Origin: CBDDFV01 sp965227335
Lineage (GTDB): Bacteria; Planctomycetota; Phycisphaerae; Phycisphaerales; SM1A02
Assembly (NCBI GenBank): GCA_965227335.1
Contig: CBDDFV010000002.1
Span: forward strand, 62,001 to 126,000
DNA length: 64,000 nt
Direction of reading: 5' to 3'
Below the pieces are notes generated by a model. The model did not search any database and was not told the origin of the DNA. It worked only from the letters and a program-made list of their open reading frames with translations. Below, in pieces: positions 18,593-26,551 of the stretch (its first letter is position 1; every line of letters starts with the position of its first letter). The translations under genes and the position numbers were made by a program.

Positions 18593-19378
18593 TCAGTTGC
18601 CGCCGTCGATGACGTTCTTGACGACGTCCGGCATGGCGAAGTCGTCCTTCTCGAGCGTGTTGAGCTTGACCTCGTTGATCTTGAGCATCTGGGCGCCCAT
18701 GGGACCCGCGACTTCCATCGTCATCGCGTACATGACGCCTTCGACTTCCTTGTAATCACGGAGATAGGTGGTGTTCTTCATCTCACCGAAGTCGCTCTGC
18801 ATGGCGGTGATGACGCCGGCGGGCAGGCCGGTCTTGACGTCGTAGTAGCGCGTCTCGTTCGTGCCCGCCTGACTGACGGTCTCGACGGCGTAGCACATGC
18901 GGCCGTCGAATTCCGTCTTCTCGAGCGTCTTCATCGACTTGAAGTGCTTCTTGTAGTCGACTTCGCGATCGAAAATCGCCTGGTCCTTCATCTGTTCGAG
19001 TTGTTCGCCGGACAGGACCATCGGCTGGCCCATCTGCACGATCCAGCCGTGCGTGCCGTCGTAGGCCTGCTCGACCTCGCCCATCTGCGGCAGGGCGATG
19101 GTGATCTTCATCAGGTTCGGCGAGCGACGGCGGATGTTCAGTGCGCCTTCGCCCATGCCGGCCATGCCGAAGGTGCCGGTGAGATGCTCTGACTTGACGG
19201 CCTTGAGCTTCTCAGCGCCGCCGCGAGCCTTGACCGAGTCGGCCAGAATCTGCTCGGCGGCGGGAAGATCCGCAGCGGGGCGGGTGTCCGGGGCGCTGGA
19301 CTGGGCGGCCGCGACGCTGGTGAGGGCGGCGGCGGCGATGGCGAGCATCGCGATCGGGCGTCGGGGGGAACGGTGCAT
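18593..19378 (-). CDS. LolA-like secreted protein, first gene of the exporter operon
   Basis: This 261-residue protein has a clear signal peptide (MLAIAAAALTSVAAAQ). Helix AEQILADSVKARGGAEKLKA is followed by LolA-like strands (VEQAYDGTHGWIVQMGQ, CYAVETVSQAGTNETRYYD, NTTYLRDYKEVEGVMYAMTM). It is similar in plan to the neighbouring gene at 17694-18584, so the two are probably ancient duplicates. ATG 19378 has GAGGAG nine bases upstream and removes an unlikely 56-residue extension. It heads the leftward operon with the second LolA-like protein and the NatAB-type exporter, suggesting periplasmic carriers for that exporter's cargo. Confidence 0.78.
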   Translation of the reverse strand: MHRSPRRPIAMLAIAAAALTSVAAAQSSAPDTRPAADLPAAEQILADSVKARGGAEKLKAVKSEHLTGTFGMAGMGEGALNIRRRSPNLMKITIALPQMGEVEQAYDGTHGWIVQMGQPMVLSGEQLEQMKDQAIFDREVDYKKHFKSMKTLEKTEFDGRMCYAVETVSQAGTNETRYYDVKTGLPAGVITAMQSDFGEMKNTTYLRDYKEVEGVMYAMTMEVAGPMGAQMLKINEVKLNTLEKDDFAMPDVVKNVIDGGN

Positions 19379-19681
19379 GGGTGGCTCTCCTCTGAGTGGA
19401 TCAATGGGGGGACAGGCGTGGCGGGCCGATGACGCCATCGCCGATGACCGCATCGGGCCATTCCGGTGGAACGGGGGCGTGGGCCCGCGGGACGGGCCGC
19501 GCCGATCGCCGTCTGACGGGACCCGCAGCTTAGCGTTCACCATCACATCCGGGGACGGGAGAGGAAGGTCCCGGTCTGCCGATTTCAGGACATGTCCACG
19601 CCATCCGAACCGCCAACGCCTTCATCCTTTCATCCGGATGAACGGGTGGAAGAATGGCCGGCGGGCGGTTAGGATGATGTC
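19379..19681. other. Divergent intergenic region with a perfect 14-bp palindrome
   Basis: These 303 bases lie between the leftward LolA/ABC operon and rightward metH. No gene is visible. TTCATCCGGATGAA (19629-19642) is a perfect palindrome 40 bases upstream of metH, preceded by a partial copy (TTCATCC at 19621-19627). It could be an operator for metH or part of a leader hairpin. I see no cobalamin, SAM or SAH riboswitch signature. Confidence 0.45.
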
Positions 19682-22600
19682 ATGAGTGAATTTCTGGCGG
19701 CGTTGCGTGAGCGGGTGCTGGTCTTCGACGGCTCGATGGGGGCGACGATCCAGTCCATGGATCTGGACATCGAGCGTGACTATCTGGGTCACGAGAACTG
19801 CGTCGACCTGTTGGTGAAGAGCCAGCCGGAGATCATCCGGGACATCCACGCCTCGTTTCTCGAGGCGGGGGCGGACGTGGTGGAGACGAACACGTTCGGG
19901 GCGAACCGGCTGGTGTTCGCGGAGTTCTCCGACGAGTTGGTCGATTGGACGGAGGACATCAACGAGCGGGCGGCGCGGATCGCGCGGGAGGCGTGCGAGG
20001 CCCATGCGACGCCGGAGCGGCCGCGCTTCGTGTCGGGTTCGATGGGTCCGGGGACGAAGCTGATCAGCCTGGGTCAGACGGACTGGGAGCAGATGCTGGC
20101 CAGCTACGCCGCGCAGGCGCGGGGTCTGGTGCGAGGCGGCGTGGACTGCTTCATCATCGAGACGTGCCAGGATCTGCTGCAGGTCAAGTGTGCGGTCAAC
20201 GCGTGCATCGACGTCCTCGCCGAGTTCGACAAGACGCCGGACGACATTCCGATCATCGTCTCGGTCACGATCGAGACGACGGGGACGATGCTGCTGGGCA
20301 CGGAGATCGCGGCGGCCGCGAACGCGTTGGCGATGTTCCCGATCGCGTGTCTCGGACTAAACTGCGCGACGGGTCCGGTGGAGATGGGCGAGCACATCGC
20401 GTATCTGTCGCGTCACTGGCCGCGACTGATCTCGGTGATTCCGAACGCGGGCCTGCCGGTGCTGGTCGACGGCCGGACGGAGTTCCCGCTCGCGCCCACG
20501 CCGTTCGCGGAGGCGCTGGAGCGGTTTGTCGAGGACTACGGCGTGAACATCGTCGGGGGGTGCTGCGGGACGAGTCCCGAGCACATTCGCGCGTTGGCGC
20601 AGCGGGTGTCGATGCATCCCCGCGTCGAACGCGAGGTGGATCCGCAGAAGCCCGGCGCGTCCAGCCTCTACCAGTACGTTGAATTCGAGCAGGACAATTC
20701 GTTCCTGATCGTCGCCGAGCGCACGAACGCCAACGGCTCCCGCAAGTTCAAGCGGCTGCTTGACGAGGAGGACTACGACGGCCTCGTCTCGATGGCGCGG
20801 GAGGAGGTCCGTCACGGATCGCACATGCTGGACGTGTGCGTCGACTTCGTGGGTCGCGACGGGGCGGAGGACATGGCGGAGGTCACGGCGCGGTACGTGC
20901 GTCAGATCAACGCGCCGCTGATGCTCGACTCCACCGAAAAGGACGCGCTCGAGGCGGGTCTGCGGCGGGCGGGCGGCAAGTGCGTGGTGAACTCGATCAA
21001 CCTCGAAGACGGTGAGAAGCGGTTCGACGATATCTGCCCGCTCCTGAAACGCTTCGGCGCGGCGTGCGTCGCCCTCACGATCGACGAGGATCCGCAGGCG
21101 GGAATGGCCAAGACGGCGGAACGCAAGCTCGAGATCGCCGCCCGGATGCACGACCTCTACACGAACAAGTGGGGCCTCGACGAGAACGACCTGCTGTTCG
21201 ACCCGCTGACGTTCACGATCGCCACGGGAACGGAGGCGGATCGTCGGCTCGGACTCGAGACGCTCGAGGGCATCCGCCTGATTCACGAGCGGTTCCCGAA
21301 GTGCGGCATCCTGCTGGGGCTCTCGAACATCTCGTTCGGCCTGCGTCCGCCGGCGCGGGCGGTGCTGAACTCGGTGTTCCTGCACGAGGCGCGGGAGCGG
21401 GGGCTGACCGCGGCGATCGTCCACGCCAGCAAGATCCTGCCCCGGACGAAGATCTCGGACGAGGAATGGCACGCGGCGCAGTGGCTGATCTTCGACAAGC
21501 GCGGCGACGAGCGTCCCGACGGCATGCCGGAGGACTTCGATCCCCTGCTGCACTTCATCGGTCTGTTCCCGGAGGACGACGATCGCGAACCCGCGGCGCC
21601 GATGGAGTCGCTCACGTTGGAGGATCGGCTTCAGCGTCACATCATCGACGGCGAGGACCAGGGCCTGACCGAGTCGCTCGACGAGGCGATGGAGCAGTAC
21701 CCGCCGCTCGCGATCATCAACGATCACCTGCTGGCGGGGATGAAGGTCGTCGGCGAGTTGTTCGGCAGCGGCCAGATGCAGTTGCCGTTCGTCCTGCAGT
21801 CGGCGGAGGTGATGAAGAAGGCGGTCGCGCACATCGAGCCGCACCTGGACAAGGTCGACGGGGGCGGGGGTCCGAAGGCGAAGATCGTGCTCGCCACGGT
21901 GTCGGGCGACGTGCATGACATCGGCAAGAACCTCGTCGACATCATTCTGAGCAACAACGGCTACGAGGTGCACAACATCGGCATCAAGCAGCCGATCGCC
22001 TCGATCGTCGACGCGTTCCGGAAGGCGGAGGCGGACGCGATCGGCATGTCGGGGCTGCTCGTGAAGTCCGTCGCGGTGATGGAGGAGAACCTCCACGAAC
22101 TCAACGCGATGGGCGTGACGGCGCCGGTCCTGCTCGGCGGGGCGGCCCTGACCCGGCACTACGCCGAATCCCGTCTCCGCGGCCTGTACGACGGCAAGCT
22201 GTACTACGGAAAAGACGCGTTCGAAGGCCTGCGGATTTGTGATGCGATCGCGGGCGGAACCATCGATGACCTCGACGGTGAGATCGAAGCGCGGCTGACC
22301 AAGCGTTCCGCGACCGAAGAAAAGGTCGCGGCGATGAAGTCGCGCTCCGCCGACAACAACGGCGGCACGGCCGTCGCCGCGCCGGCCCGTTCGGAGGTCG
22401 CGACGGACGTGGCGGTCCCGACGGCGCCGTTCTACGGCAGTCGAGTGATCGAAGGGATCGGGCTTGACGACATCTATCCGTTCATCAACACCACGGCGCT
22501 CTTCCGCGGGCAGTGGGGATTCAAGCGCGGCAGCCAGACGCCGGAGGAATACGAAGCGAAGCTGCAGGACGTGGTCGAGCCGTTGTTCGAACGGATGAAG

Positions 22601-23209
22601 ACGCAGTGCAAGGCGGAGGGCCTGCTGACGCCGAAGGTCGTGTACGGCTTCTACCCCTGCCAGGGCGACGGCGACGACCTGATCATCTACGACGCCGAGG
22701 ATCACGACCGCGAGATCGAACGGTTCTCATTCCCGCGTCAGGACAAGCGGCAGCGATTGTGCATCAGCGACTTCTTCCGCAGCGTGGAGACAGGCGAGAA
22801 GGATGTGGTCGGCTTCCATTGCGTGACGATGGGGAACGACGTCTCCGTGCGGGCGCGGGAGTTGTTCGAGGCGAACGAGTACACCGAGTACCTGTACCTG
22901 CACGGCATGGGCGTGGAGTGCGCCGAGGCGCTGGCGGAGTTATGGCACAAGCGGATGCGGGCGGAGTTGGGGATCGGGGGCGATGACTCGCCGCGCGTGA
23001 AGGAGTTGTTCACGCAGAAGTACCGCGGCAGCCGGTATTCGTTCGGCTATCCCGCCTGTCCGGAGATGAGCGATCAGGAGAAGCTGTTCCGTCTCATCGA
23101 GCCGGAGCGGATCGGGTGTGAGCTGACGGAGAACTGGCAGATCGACCCGGAGCAGTCGACCAGCGCGATCGTGGTGCATCACCCGGAGGCGAAGTACTTC
23201 AACGTGTAG
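19682..23209 (+). CDS. metH: Cobalamin-dependent methionine synthase
   Basis: This 1175-residue enzyme transfers methyl from methyltetrahydrofolate to homocysteine. Module 1 (about 1-310) has the zinc ligands C228 (GLNCATGP), C294 and C295 (GGCCGTSPEHI). Module 2 (about 330-590) is the pterin-binding barrel. Module 3 has the four-helix cap and the B12 domain with GDVHDIGKN, whose H745 is the lower cobalt ligand. Module 4 (about 915-1175) is the S-adenosylmethionine-binding reactivation domain, with RGQWGFKR and CPEMSDQEKLFRLI. All four modules are present in normal order, and the length is close to E. coli MetH (1227). AGGA at 19671-19674 supports the start. It is a single-gene unit. Confidence 0.98.
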   Translation: MSEFLAALRERVLVFDGSMGATIQSMDLDIERDYLGHENCVDLLVKSQPEIIRDIHASFLEAGADVVETNTFGANRLVFAEFSDELVDWTEDINERAARIAREACEAHATPERPRFVSGSMGPGTKLISLGQTDWEQMLASYAAQARGLVRGGVDCFIIETCQDLLQVKCAVNACIDVLAEFDKTPDDIPIIVSVTIETTGTMLLGTEIAAAANALAMFPIACLGLNCATGPVEMGEHIAYLSRHWPRLISVIPNAGLPVLVDGRTEFPLAPTPFAEALERFVEDYGVNIVGGCCGTSPEHIRALAQRVSMHPRVEREVDPQKPGASSLYQYVEFEQDNSFLIVAERTNANGSRKFKRLLDEEDYDGLVSMAREEVRHGSHMLDVCVDFVGRDGAEDMAEVTARYVRQINAPLMLDSTEKDALEAGLRRAGGKCVVNSINLEDGEKRFDDICPLLKRFGAACVALTIDEDPQAGMAKTAERKLEIAARMHDLYTNKWGLDENDLLFDPLTFTIATGTEADRRLGLETLEGIRLIHERFPKCGILLGLSNISFGLRPPARAVLNSVFLHEARERGLTAAIVHASKILPRTKISDEEWHAAQWLIFDKRGDERPDGMPEDFDPLLHFIGLFPEDDDREPAAPMESLTLEDRLQRHIIDGEDQGLTESLDEAMEQYPPLAIINDHLLAGMKVVGELFGSGQMQLPFVLQSAEVMKKAVAHIEPHLDKVDGGGGPKAKIVLATVSGDVHDIGKNLVDIILSNNGYEVHNIGIKQPIASIVDAFRKAEADAIGMSGLLVKSVAVMEENLHELNAMGVTAPVLLGGAALTRHYAESRLRGLYDGKLYYGKDAFEGLRICDAIAGGTIDDLDGEIEARLTKRSATEEKVAAMKSRSADNNGGTAVAAPARSEVATDVAVPTAPFYGSRVIEGIGLDDIYPFINTTALFRGQWGFKRGSQTPEEYEAKLQDVVEPLFERMKTQCKAEGLLTPKVVYGFYPCQGDGDDLIIYDAEDHDREIERFSFPRQDKRQRLCISDFFRSVETGEKDVVGFHCVTMGNDVSVRARELFEANEYTEYLYLHGMGVECAEALAELWHKRMRAELGIGGDDSPRVKELFTQKYRGSRYSFGYPACPEMSDQEKLFRLIEPERIGCELTENWQIDPEQSTSAIVVHHPEAKYFNV

Positions 23210-23233
23210 TCCCTGGGCGTTGGGCGTCAGGCG

Positions 23234-23258
23234 GTAGGGTCCGCACTCCGTGCGGACC
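23234..23258 (+). repeat. REP-like element, family A
   Basis: It is headed by GTAGGGTCCGCAC and folds as GGTCCGCAC-TCC-GTGCGGACC, a perfect 9-bp stem. It differs by one loop base from the copies at 42725 and 51909. It lies 25 bases after the metH stop. Confidence 0.75.
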
Positions 23259-23376
23259 GTGCGCGGCGATCTTGCGCACAGTCAGCGCCGACGCGTAGAT
23301 CGGGAGAACCGGTGCGAGGTGTGTATGGACATCGATCTGGCGATCCAAGACATGGGTCCCGGCTCGTGATGGGCGT

Positions 23377-23401
23377 GTAGGTTGGGCCCCCGGCCCGACA
23401 T
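23377..23401 (+). repeat. REP-like element, family B, copy 1
   Basis: GTAGGTTGGGCCCCCGGCCC followed by GACAT. It is the inverted partner of the copies at 23425 and 23521, with one mismatch in the core. Confidence 0.75.
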
Positions 23402-23411
23402 TGAATCACGG

Positions 23412-23454
23412 CGCGGGTGTTCCGATGTTGGGCCGGGGGCCCAACCTACGACCG
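23412..23454. repeat. 43-bp direct repeat, copy 1
   Basis: It begins CGCGGGTGTTCCG and is identical over 43 bases to 23508-23550. It encloses a family B REP-like palindrome on the minus strand (23425-23449). Only two copies occur, spaced 96 bases, and the unit is itself palindromic, so it is not a CRISPR. Confidence 0.85.
23425..23449 (-). repeat. REP-like element, family B, copy 2
   Basis: Read on the minus strand it begins GTAGGTTGGGCCCCCGGCCC and ends AACAT. It faces copy 1, so the two could fold into one long hairpin. Confidence 0.75.
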
Positions 23455-23507
23455 CTTTCAAACCACATCGCCGTCGATTGTGGCTCCGGTCATGCATCGC
23501 ATTTCAT

Positions 23508-23550
23508 CGCGGGTGTTCCGATGTTGGGCCGGGGGCCCAACCTACGACCG
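23508..23550. repeat. 43-bp direct repeat, copy 2
   Basis: It is identical to 23412-23454 and ends ACGACCG. It encloses the third family B palindrome at 23521-23545. Confidence 0.85.
23521..23545 (-). repeat. REP-like element, family B, copy 3
   Basis: It has the same 25 bases as copy 2, in the same orientation, so the 420-base metH downstream spacer holds one forward and two reverse copies plus a family A element. Confidence 0.75.
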
Positions 23551-23629
23551 TATTGCGCACCGGCCCCGCGCGAACAACCGGCGCCTCCCCTCCGAGAGGC
23601 GCCGGTCATGAACACGTCGATCCGGCGGT

Positions 23630-25540
23630 TCAACCCCAGTTCGCGAGCAACGTGGCGAGATCGCCCGGACCCACCGCGCCGTCGCCGTCGAGATCCTCGG
23701 GACATTCGTCGCATTCGCCCCACGCCGCGAGCAGCGCGGCGAGGTCCGGCGCCGCCACGACGCCGTCGCAGTCAAAGTCGCCGAAGATCGCCGTGCGCAC
23801 CGTGAACGCGTACTCGCCCACGCCGTCGCCCTGGCCCTGGACGACGATCGTGTACGCGCCGATGACATCCAGCGCGAACCCGCCGGGCTGGCCCGAGCCC
23901 CCGAGGCCCTGCGTGAACAGCTCCACGCCGTCGGGATCGAAGGCGGACCACGTGAGGTTCAGCGGACTGCCGAGCTGCTCGTCAAAGCAGACGTCGACCG
24001 GCGCTTCGATCGCCAAGGTGTAGACGTCAATGGCGCCGGGTCCGTCGATCTCGCCCGCCCCGGGCGCCGGCGTGTCGAGCGACACCGGTTGATCGACCGC
24101 GATGTCGAAGAACTCGACCGCGGACACGCCCAGCACGACGAAGCTGTACGAGCCGACGCCGTCGCCGTTGCCGAAGACAGTGATCGTGTAGGTGTCGGCG
24201 GGCAGCGTGATCGAGCCGGGCTCGCCGCTGCCGCCCAGGTTCTCCTCGAAGATCTCATTCGCGGCGGAATCTTCGCACCGCCAGCGAAGCTGCAGCGCAT
24301 TGCCGGCCAGCTCGTCGAAGAACACGGTGAGTTCGAAGGGAATCACGAGCGTGTACACGTCGATGGCGGCGGGCTCCTCGATCACGCCCGCGCCGGGTCC
24401 GGGAACGCCTTCCTCCACGGTCTCGTTCAGTGCGATGTCGAAGAACTCAGGCGGGTTCACCGCGAGGACCGTGAAGCTGTACGATCCCACGCCGTCGCCG
24501 TTCCCGAAGACCTCAATCGTGTACGTGTCCGCGGGCAGCACGATCACGCCCGGTTCGCCGCTGCCGCCCAGACCCTGCTCGAAGATCTCGTTCGCGGCGG
24601 AATCCTCGCAGCGCCAGGCGAGCTGGAGCGGGTTGCCGATGAGTTCGTCGAAGTAGACGGTCGTCTCCGCCGCCACCGTGAGCGTGTAGACATCGACCGC
24701 CCCCGCCTCCTCGATCACCCCGGCCCCGGGACCCGGCGTCCCTTCGGCGACGATCTCCTTCAGACCGATGTCGAAGAACTCCGGTTCGTTGATGATGGAC
24801 ACCGTGAAGCTGTACGACCCGACGCCGTCGCCATTCCCGAACACCTCAATCGTGTAGGTGTCCGCCGGCAGCACGACGGCGCCCGGCTCCGCGCTGCCGC
24901 CCACGCCCTGGGCGAAGATCTCGTTGTCGAGGCCGTCGAGGCAGCGCCACTGAAGCTGAATCGGGTTGCCCGAGAGTTCGTCGAAGTAGACCGTGGTCTC
25001 CGCCGCGATCTCCAGGGTGTAGATGTCCAGCGCCCCCGGCTCCTCGATCACGCCCGCCCCGGGACCGGGGGCGCCGTCGGCGACGATCTCCTTCAGACCG
25101 ATCTCGAAGAGCTCCGGATCATTGACGGCCCACACGATGAAGCTGTACGTGCCCGTGTCGTCGGGATCGTCCCCCTCGACCGTGATCGTGTACGTGTCGG
25201 CCGGCAGCACGAACAGCCCCGGCTCGGCGCTGCCGCCCAGCGGCTGGGCGAACACTTCCCCGCCCCTGGAATCCTCGCAACGCCAGTCGGTGAGGAAGGA
25301 CGAGCCGGACAGTTCGTCGAACCAGACCGCGGTCTCCTCGTCGATTGTCAGGGTGTAGATGTCCACGGCCCCGGGCGTTTCGAGTTCGCCCGCCCCGGGC
25401 CCCGGCACGCCGGGTTCGACGATCTCTTCGAGACCGATCGTGAACTCGTCCACCGGACCCGCACCCGACGCGACGGACGCGCAGACGGCCGTTCCCAGAC
25501 CACCGGCCGCGATCAGCGCGACGACAGAATGATGCTGCAT
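23630..25540 (-). CDS. Secreted protein of five tandem 111-residue repeats with C-terminal dockerin
   Basis: The product is 636 residues. A signal peptide (SVVALIAAGGLGTAVCASVASG) precedes five repeats of about 111 residues. Each has the order GLKEIV-x-x-G-x-PGPGAG, VYTLTV, VYFDEL-x-GNPLQL-x-WRCEDS, LPADTYTIEVFGNGDGVGSY. The pattern resembles bacterial pre-peptidase C-terminal (PPC) domains. The units begin about 333 bases apart and repeats 2-4 are strikingly similar at DNA level, suggesting recent tandem duplication or gene conversion. A GC-rich dockerin closes the protein (about 585-636: DFDCDGVVAAPDLAALLAAW, then DLDGDGAVGPGDLATLLANW). AAAGGAGGT eight bases before ATG 25540 is a perfect ribosome binding site. 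It is probably a surface filament or adhesin. Confidence 0.88.
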   Translation of the reverse strand: MQHHSVVALIAAGGLGTAVCASVASGAGPVDEFTIGLEEIVEPGVPGPGAGELETPGAVDIYTLTIDEETAVWFDELSGSSFLTDWRCEDSRGGEVFAQPLGGSAEPGLFVLPADTYTITVEGDDPDDTGTYSFIVWAVNDPELFEIGLKEIVADGAPGPGAGVIEEPGALDIYTLEIAAETTVYFDELSGNPIQLQWRCLDGLDNEIFAQGVGGSAEPGAVVLPADTYTIEVFGNGDGVGSYSFTVSIINEPEFFDIGLKEIVAEGTPGPGAGVIEEAGAVDVYTLTVAAETTVYFDELIGNPLQLAWRCEDSAANEIFEQGLGGSGEPGVIVLPADTYTIEVFGNGDGVGSYSFTVLAVNPPEFFDIALNETVEEGVPGPGAGVIEEPAAIDVYTLVIPFELTVFFDELAGNALQLRWRCEDSAANEIFEENLGGSGEPGSITLPADTYTITVFGNGDGVGSYSFVVLGVSAVEFFDIAVDQPVSLDTPAPGAGEIDGPGAIDVYTLAIEAPVDVCFDEQLGSPLNLTWSAFDPDGVELFTQGLGGSGQPGGFALDVIGAYTIVVQGQGDGVGEYAFTVRTAIFGDFDCDGVVAAPDLAALLAAWGECDECPEDLDGDGAVGPGDLATLLANWG

Positions 25541-25645
25541 GACGTGATACCTCCTTTCGTCACGCGAAAGCCGCGCCGAGGCGGGGCAATCCTTCTCCGG
25601 AGAATCCCGGCGCGCCGACGAGCCGGTCCGACCCGCCGCCGCAGG

Positions 25646-26353
25646 TCACGGAGCCGCGCACGGCCCCCACGCGGCGAGCAGCGCCGCGAGATCCGCACTG
25701 TCCACCGTGCCTGAACGGTCGAAATCCGCGGCGCAGGGATCGATGCATTCCCCCCACTCGCTCAGCAGGATGGCGAGATCGGACGCCCCGGTCATCTGGT
25801 CCTCGTCGAGGTCGGTCGGACAGAAGTCGCTCTTCGTGAGCACGCCAAGGTCATCCCATGCTTCGGCGTTGGGGCTCGGTGAGAGGAGGTCCACCCGATC
25901 GATCTGCAGCCCCTCCACCGCGAGGAAGTCGAACTGCACGCTCGAATCCGCGAAGTCGTCGGCGATCATCTTCCCGTCGAAGAACGCCTCGATCCGCGTG
26001 CCGGCGTTCAGATTGTCGGGACCGGGGCCGGACAGCGCGATGATGGAGACGAACGTCACCGGCGGATCGAAGAAGATGCTGCCCGTCACCCCGCCGCAAG
26101 GCCCGACGCAGATCGCGTTCGGCGCGCTGGCGGGTCCGCAGTCCGGATTCTCGAAGACGGTGCAGTCGCCCCCGAACCAGATCGAGATGTTGGGCGAAAA
26201 CGTCACGCCGACCTCGGCGTACTCGTCCAGCGATTCGACGTCGTCGAAGTTCAGCACGGCCGTCGCGGCGGGACCGGCGGCGAGCGGCGACGCCAGCGCG
26301 GCGACGCTGCACGCGGCGATGACGCCGAACGAAACAGAGCTTGAAAGACGCAT
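25646..26353 (-). CDS. Secreted protein with C-terminal dockerin
   Basis: This 235-residue protein has a signal peptide (SFGVIAACSVAALASPLAAG). The body of about 150 residues begins AVLNFDDVESLDEYAEVGVT and contains IFFDPPVTFVSIIAL and IEAFFDGKMIADDFADSS. The pattern resembles exported beta-sandwich proteins of the PEP-CTERM world, but no family is certain. The dockerin (about 182-235) reads DLDEDQMTGASDLAILLSEW, then DFDRSGTVDSADLAALLAAW. ATG 26353 has AAGGAGA nine bases upstream, and the in-frame extension upstream is implausible. It shares orientation and module with the repeat protein just downstream, so the two may be expressed together. Confidence 0.85.
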   Translation of the reverse strand: MRLSSSVSFGVIAACSVAALASPLAAGPAATAVLNFDDVESLDEYAEVGVTFSPNISIWFGGDCTVFENPDCGPASAPNAICVGPCGGVTGSIFFDPPVTFVSIIALSGPGPDNLNAGTRIEAFFDGKMIADDFADSSVQFDFLAVEGLQIDRVDLLSPSPNAEAWDDLGVLTKSDFCPTDLDEDQMTGASDLAILLSEWGECIDPCAADFDRSGTVDSADLAALLAAWGPCAAP

Positions 26354-26551
26354 CGGGGGAGTCTCCTTCTCCGGATGGGGATGGGGACTCGATCGTACCG
26401 GACGAGCGGATGAAGCCGAACATAAAAGTCGCGCTGAAACCGCGTTGCAAGCCCATGGCTCCGCCATGGGATCGATTCACTCTGCGGTTCGTCCGGTCGC
26501 GGACGTTGAATCACTCCGGCGCGGATCCCGGGCCCCCGGCCACGCAATCGA

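Noticed and set aside
19560..19681. Cobalamin or SAM/SAH riboswitch before metH
   Set aside because: No B12 box or SAM/SAH core sequence could be found; only a short palindrome is present.
20357..22705. Minus-strand open frame of about 780 codons inside metH
   Set aside because: Antisense to an unmistakable metH; composition is Arg/His/Val-rich with no domain.
23412..23550. Possible CRISPR array
   Set aside because: Only two 43-bp repeats, each containing a palindromic REP-like unit, with a single 53-base gap and no cas genes.
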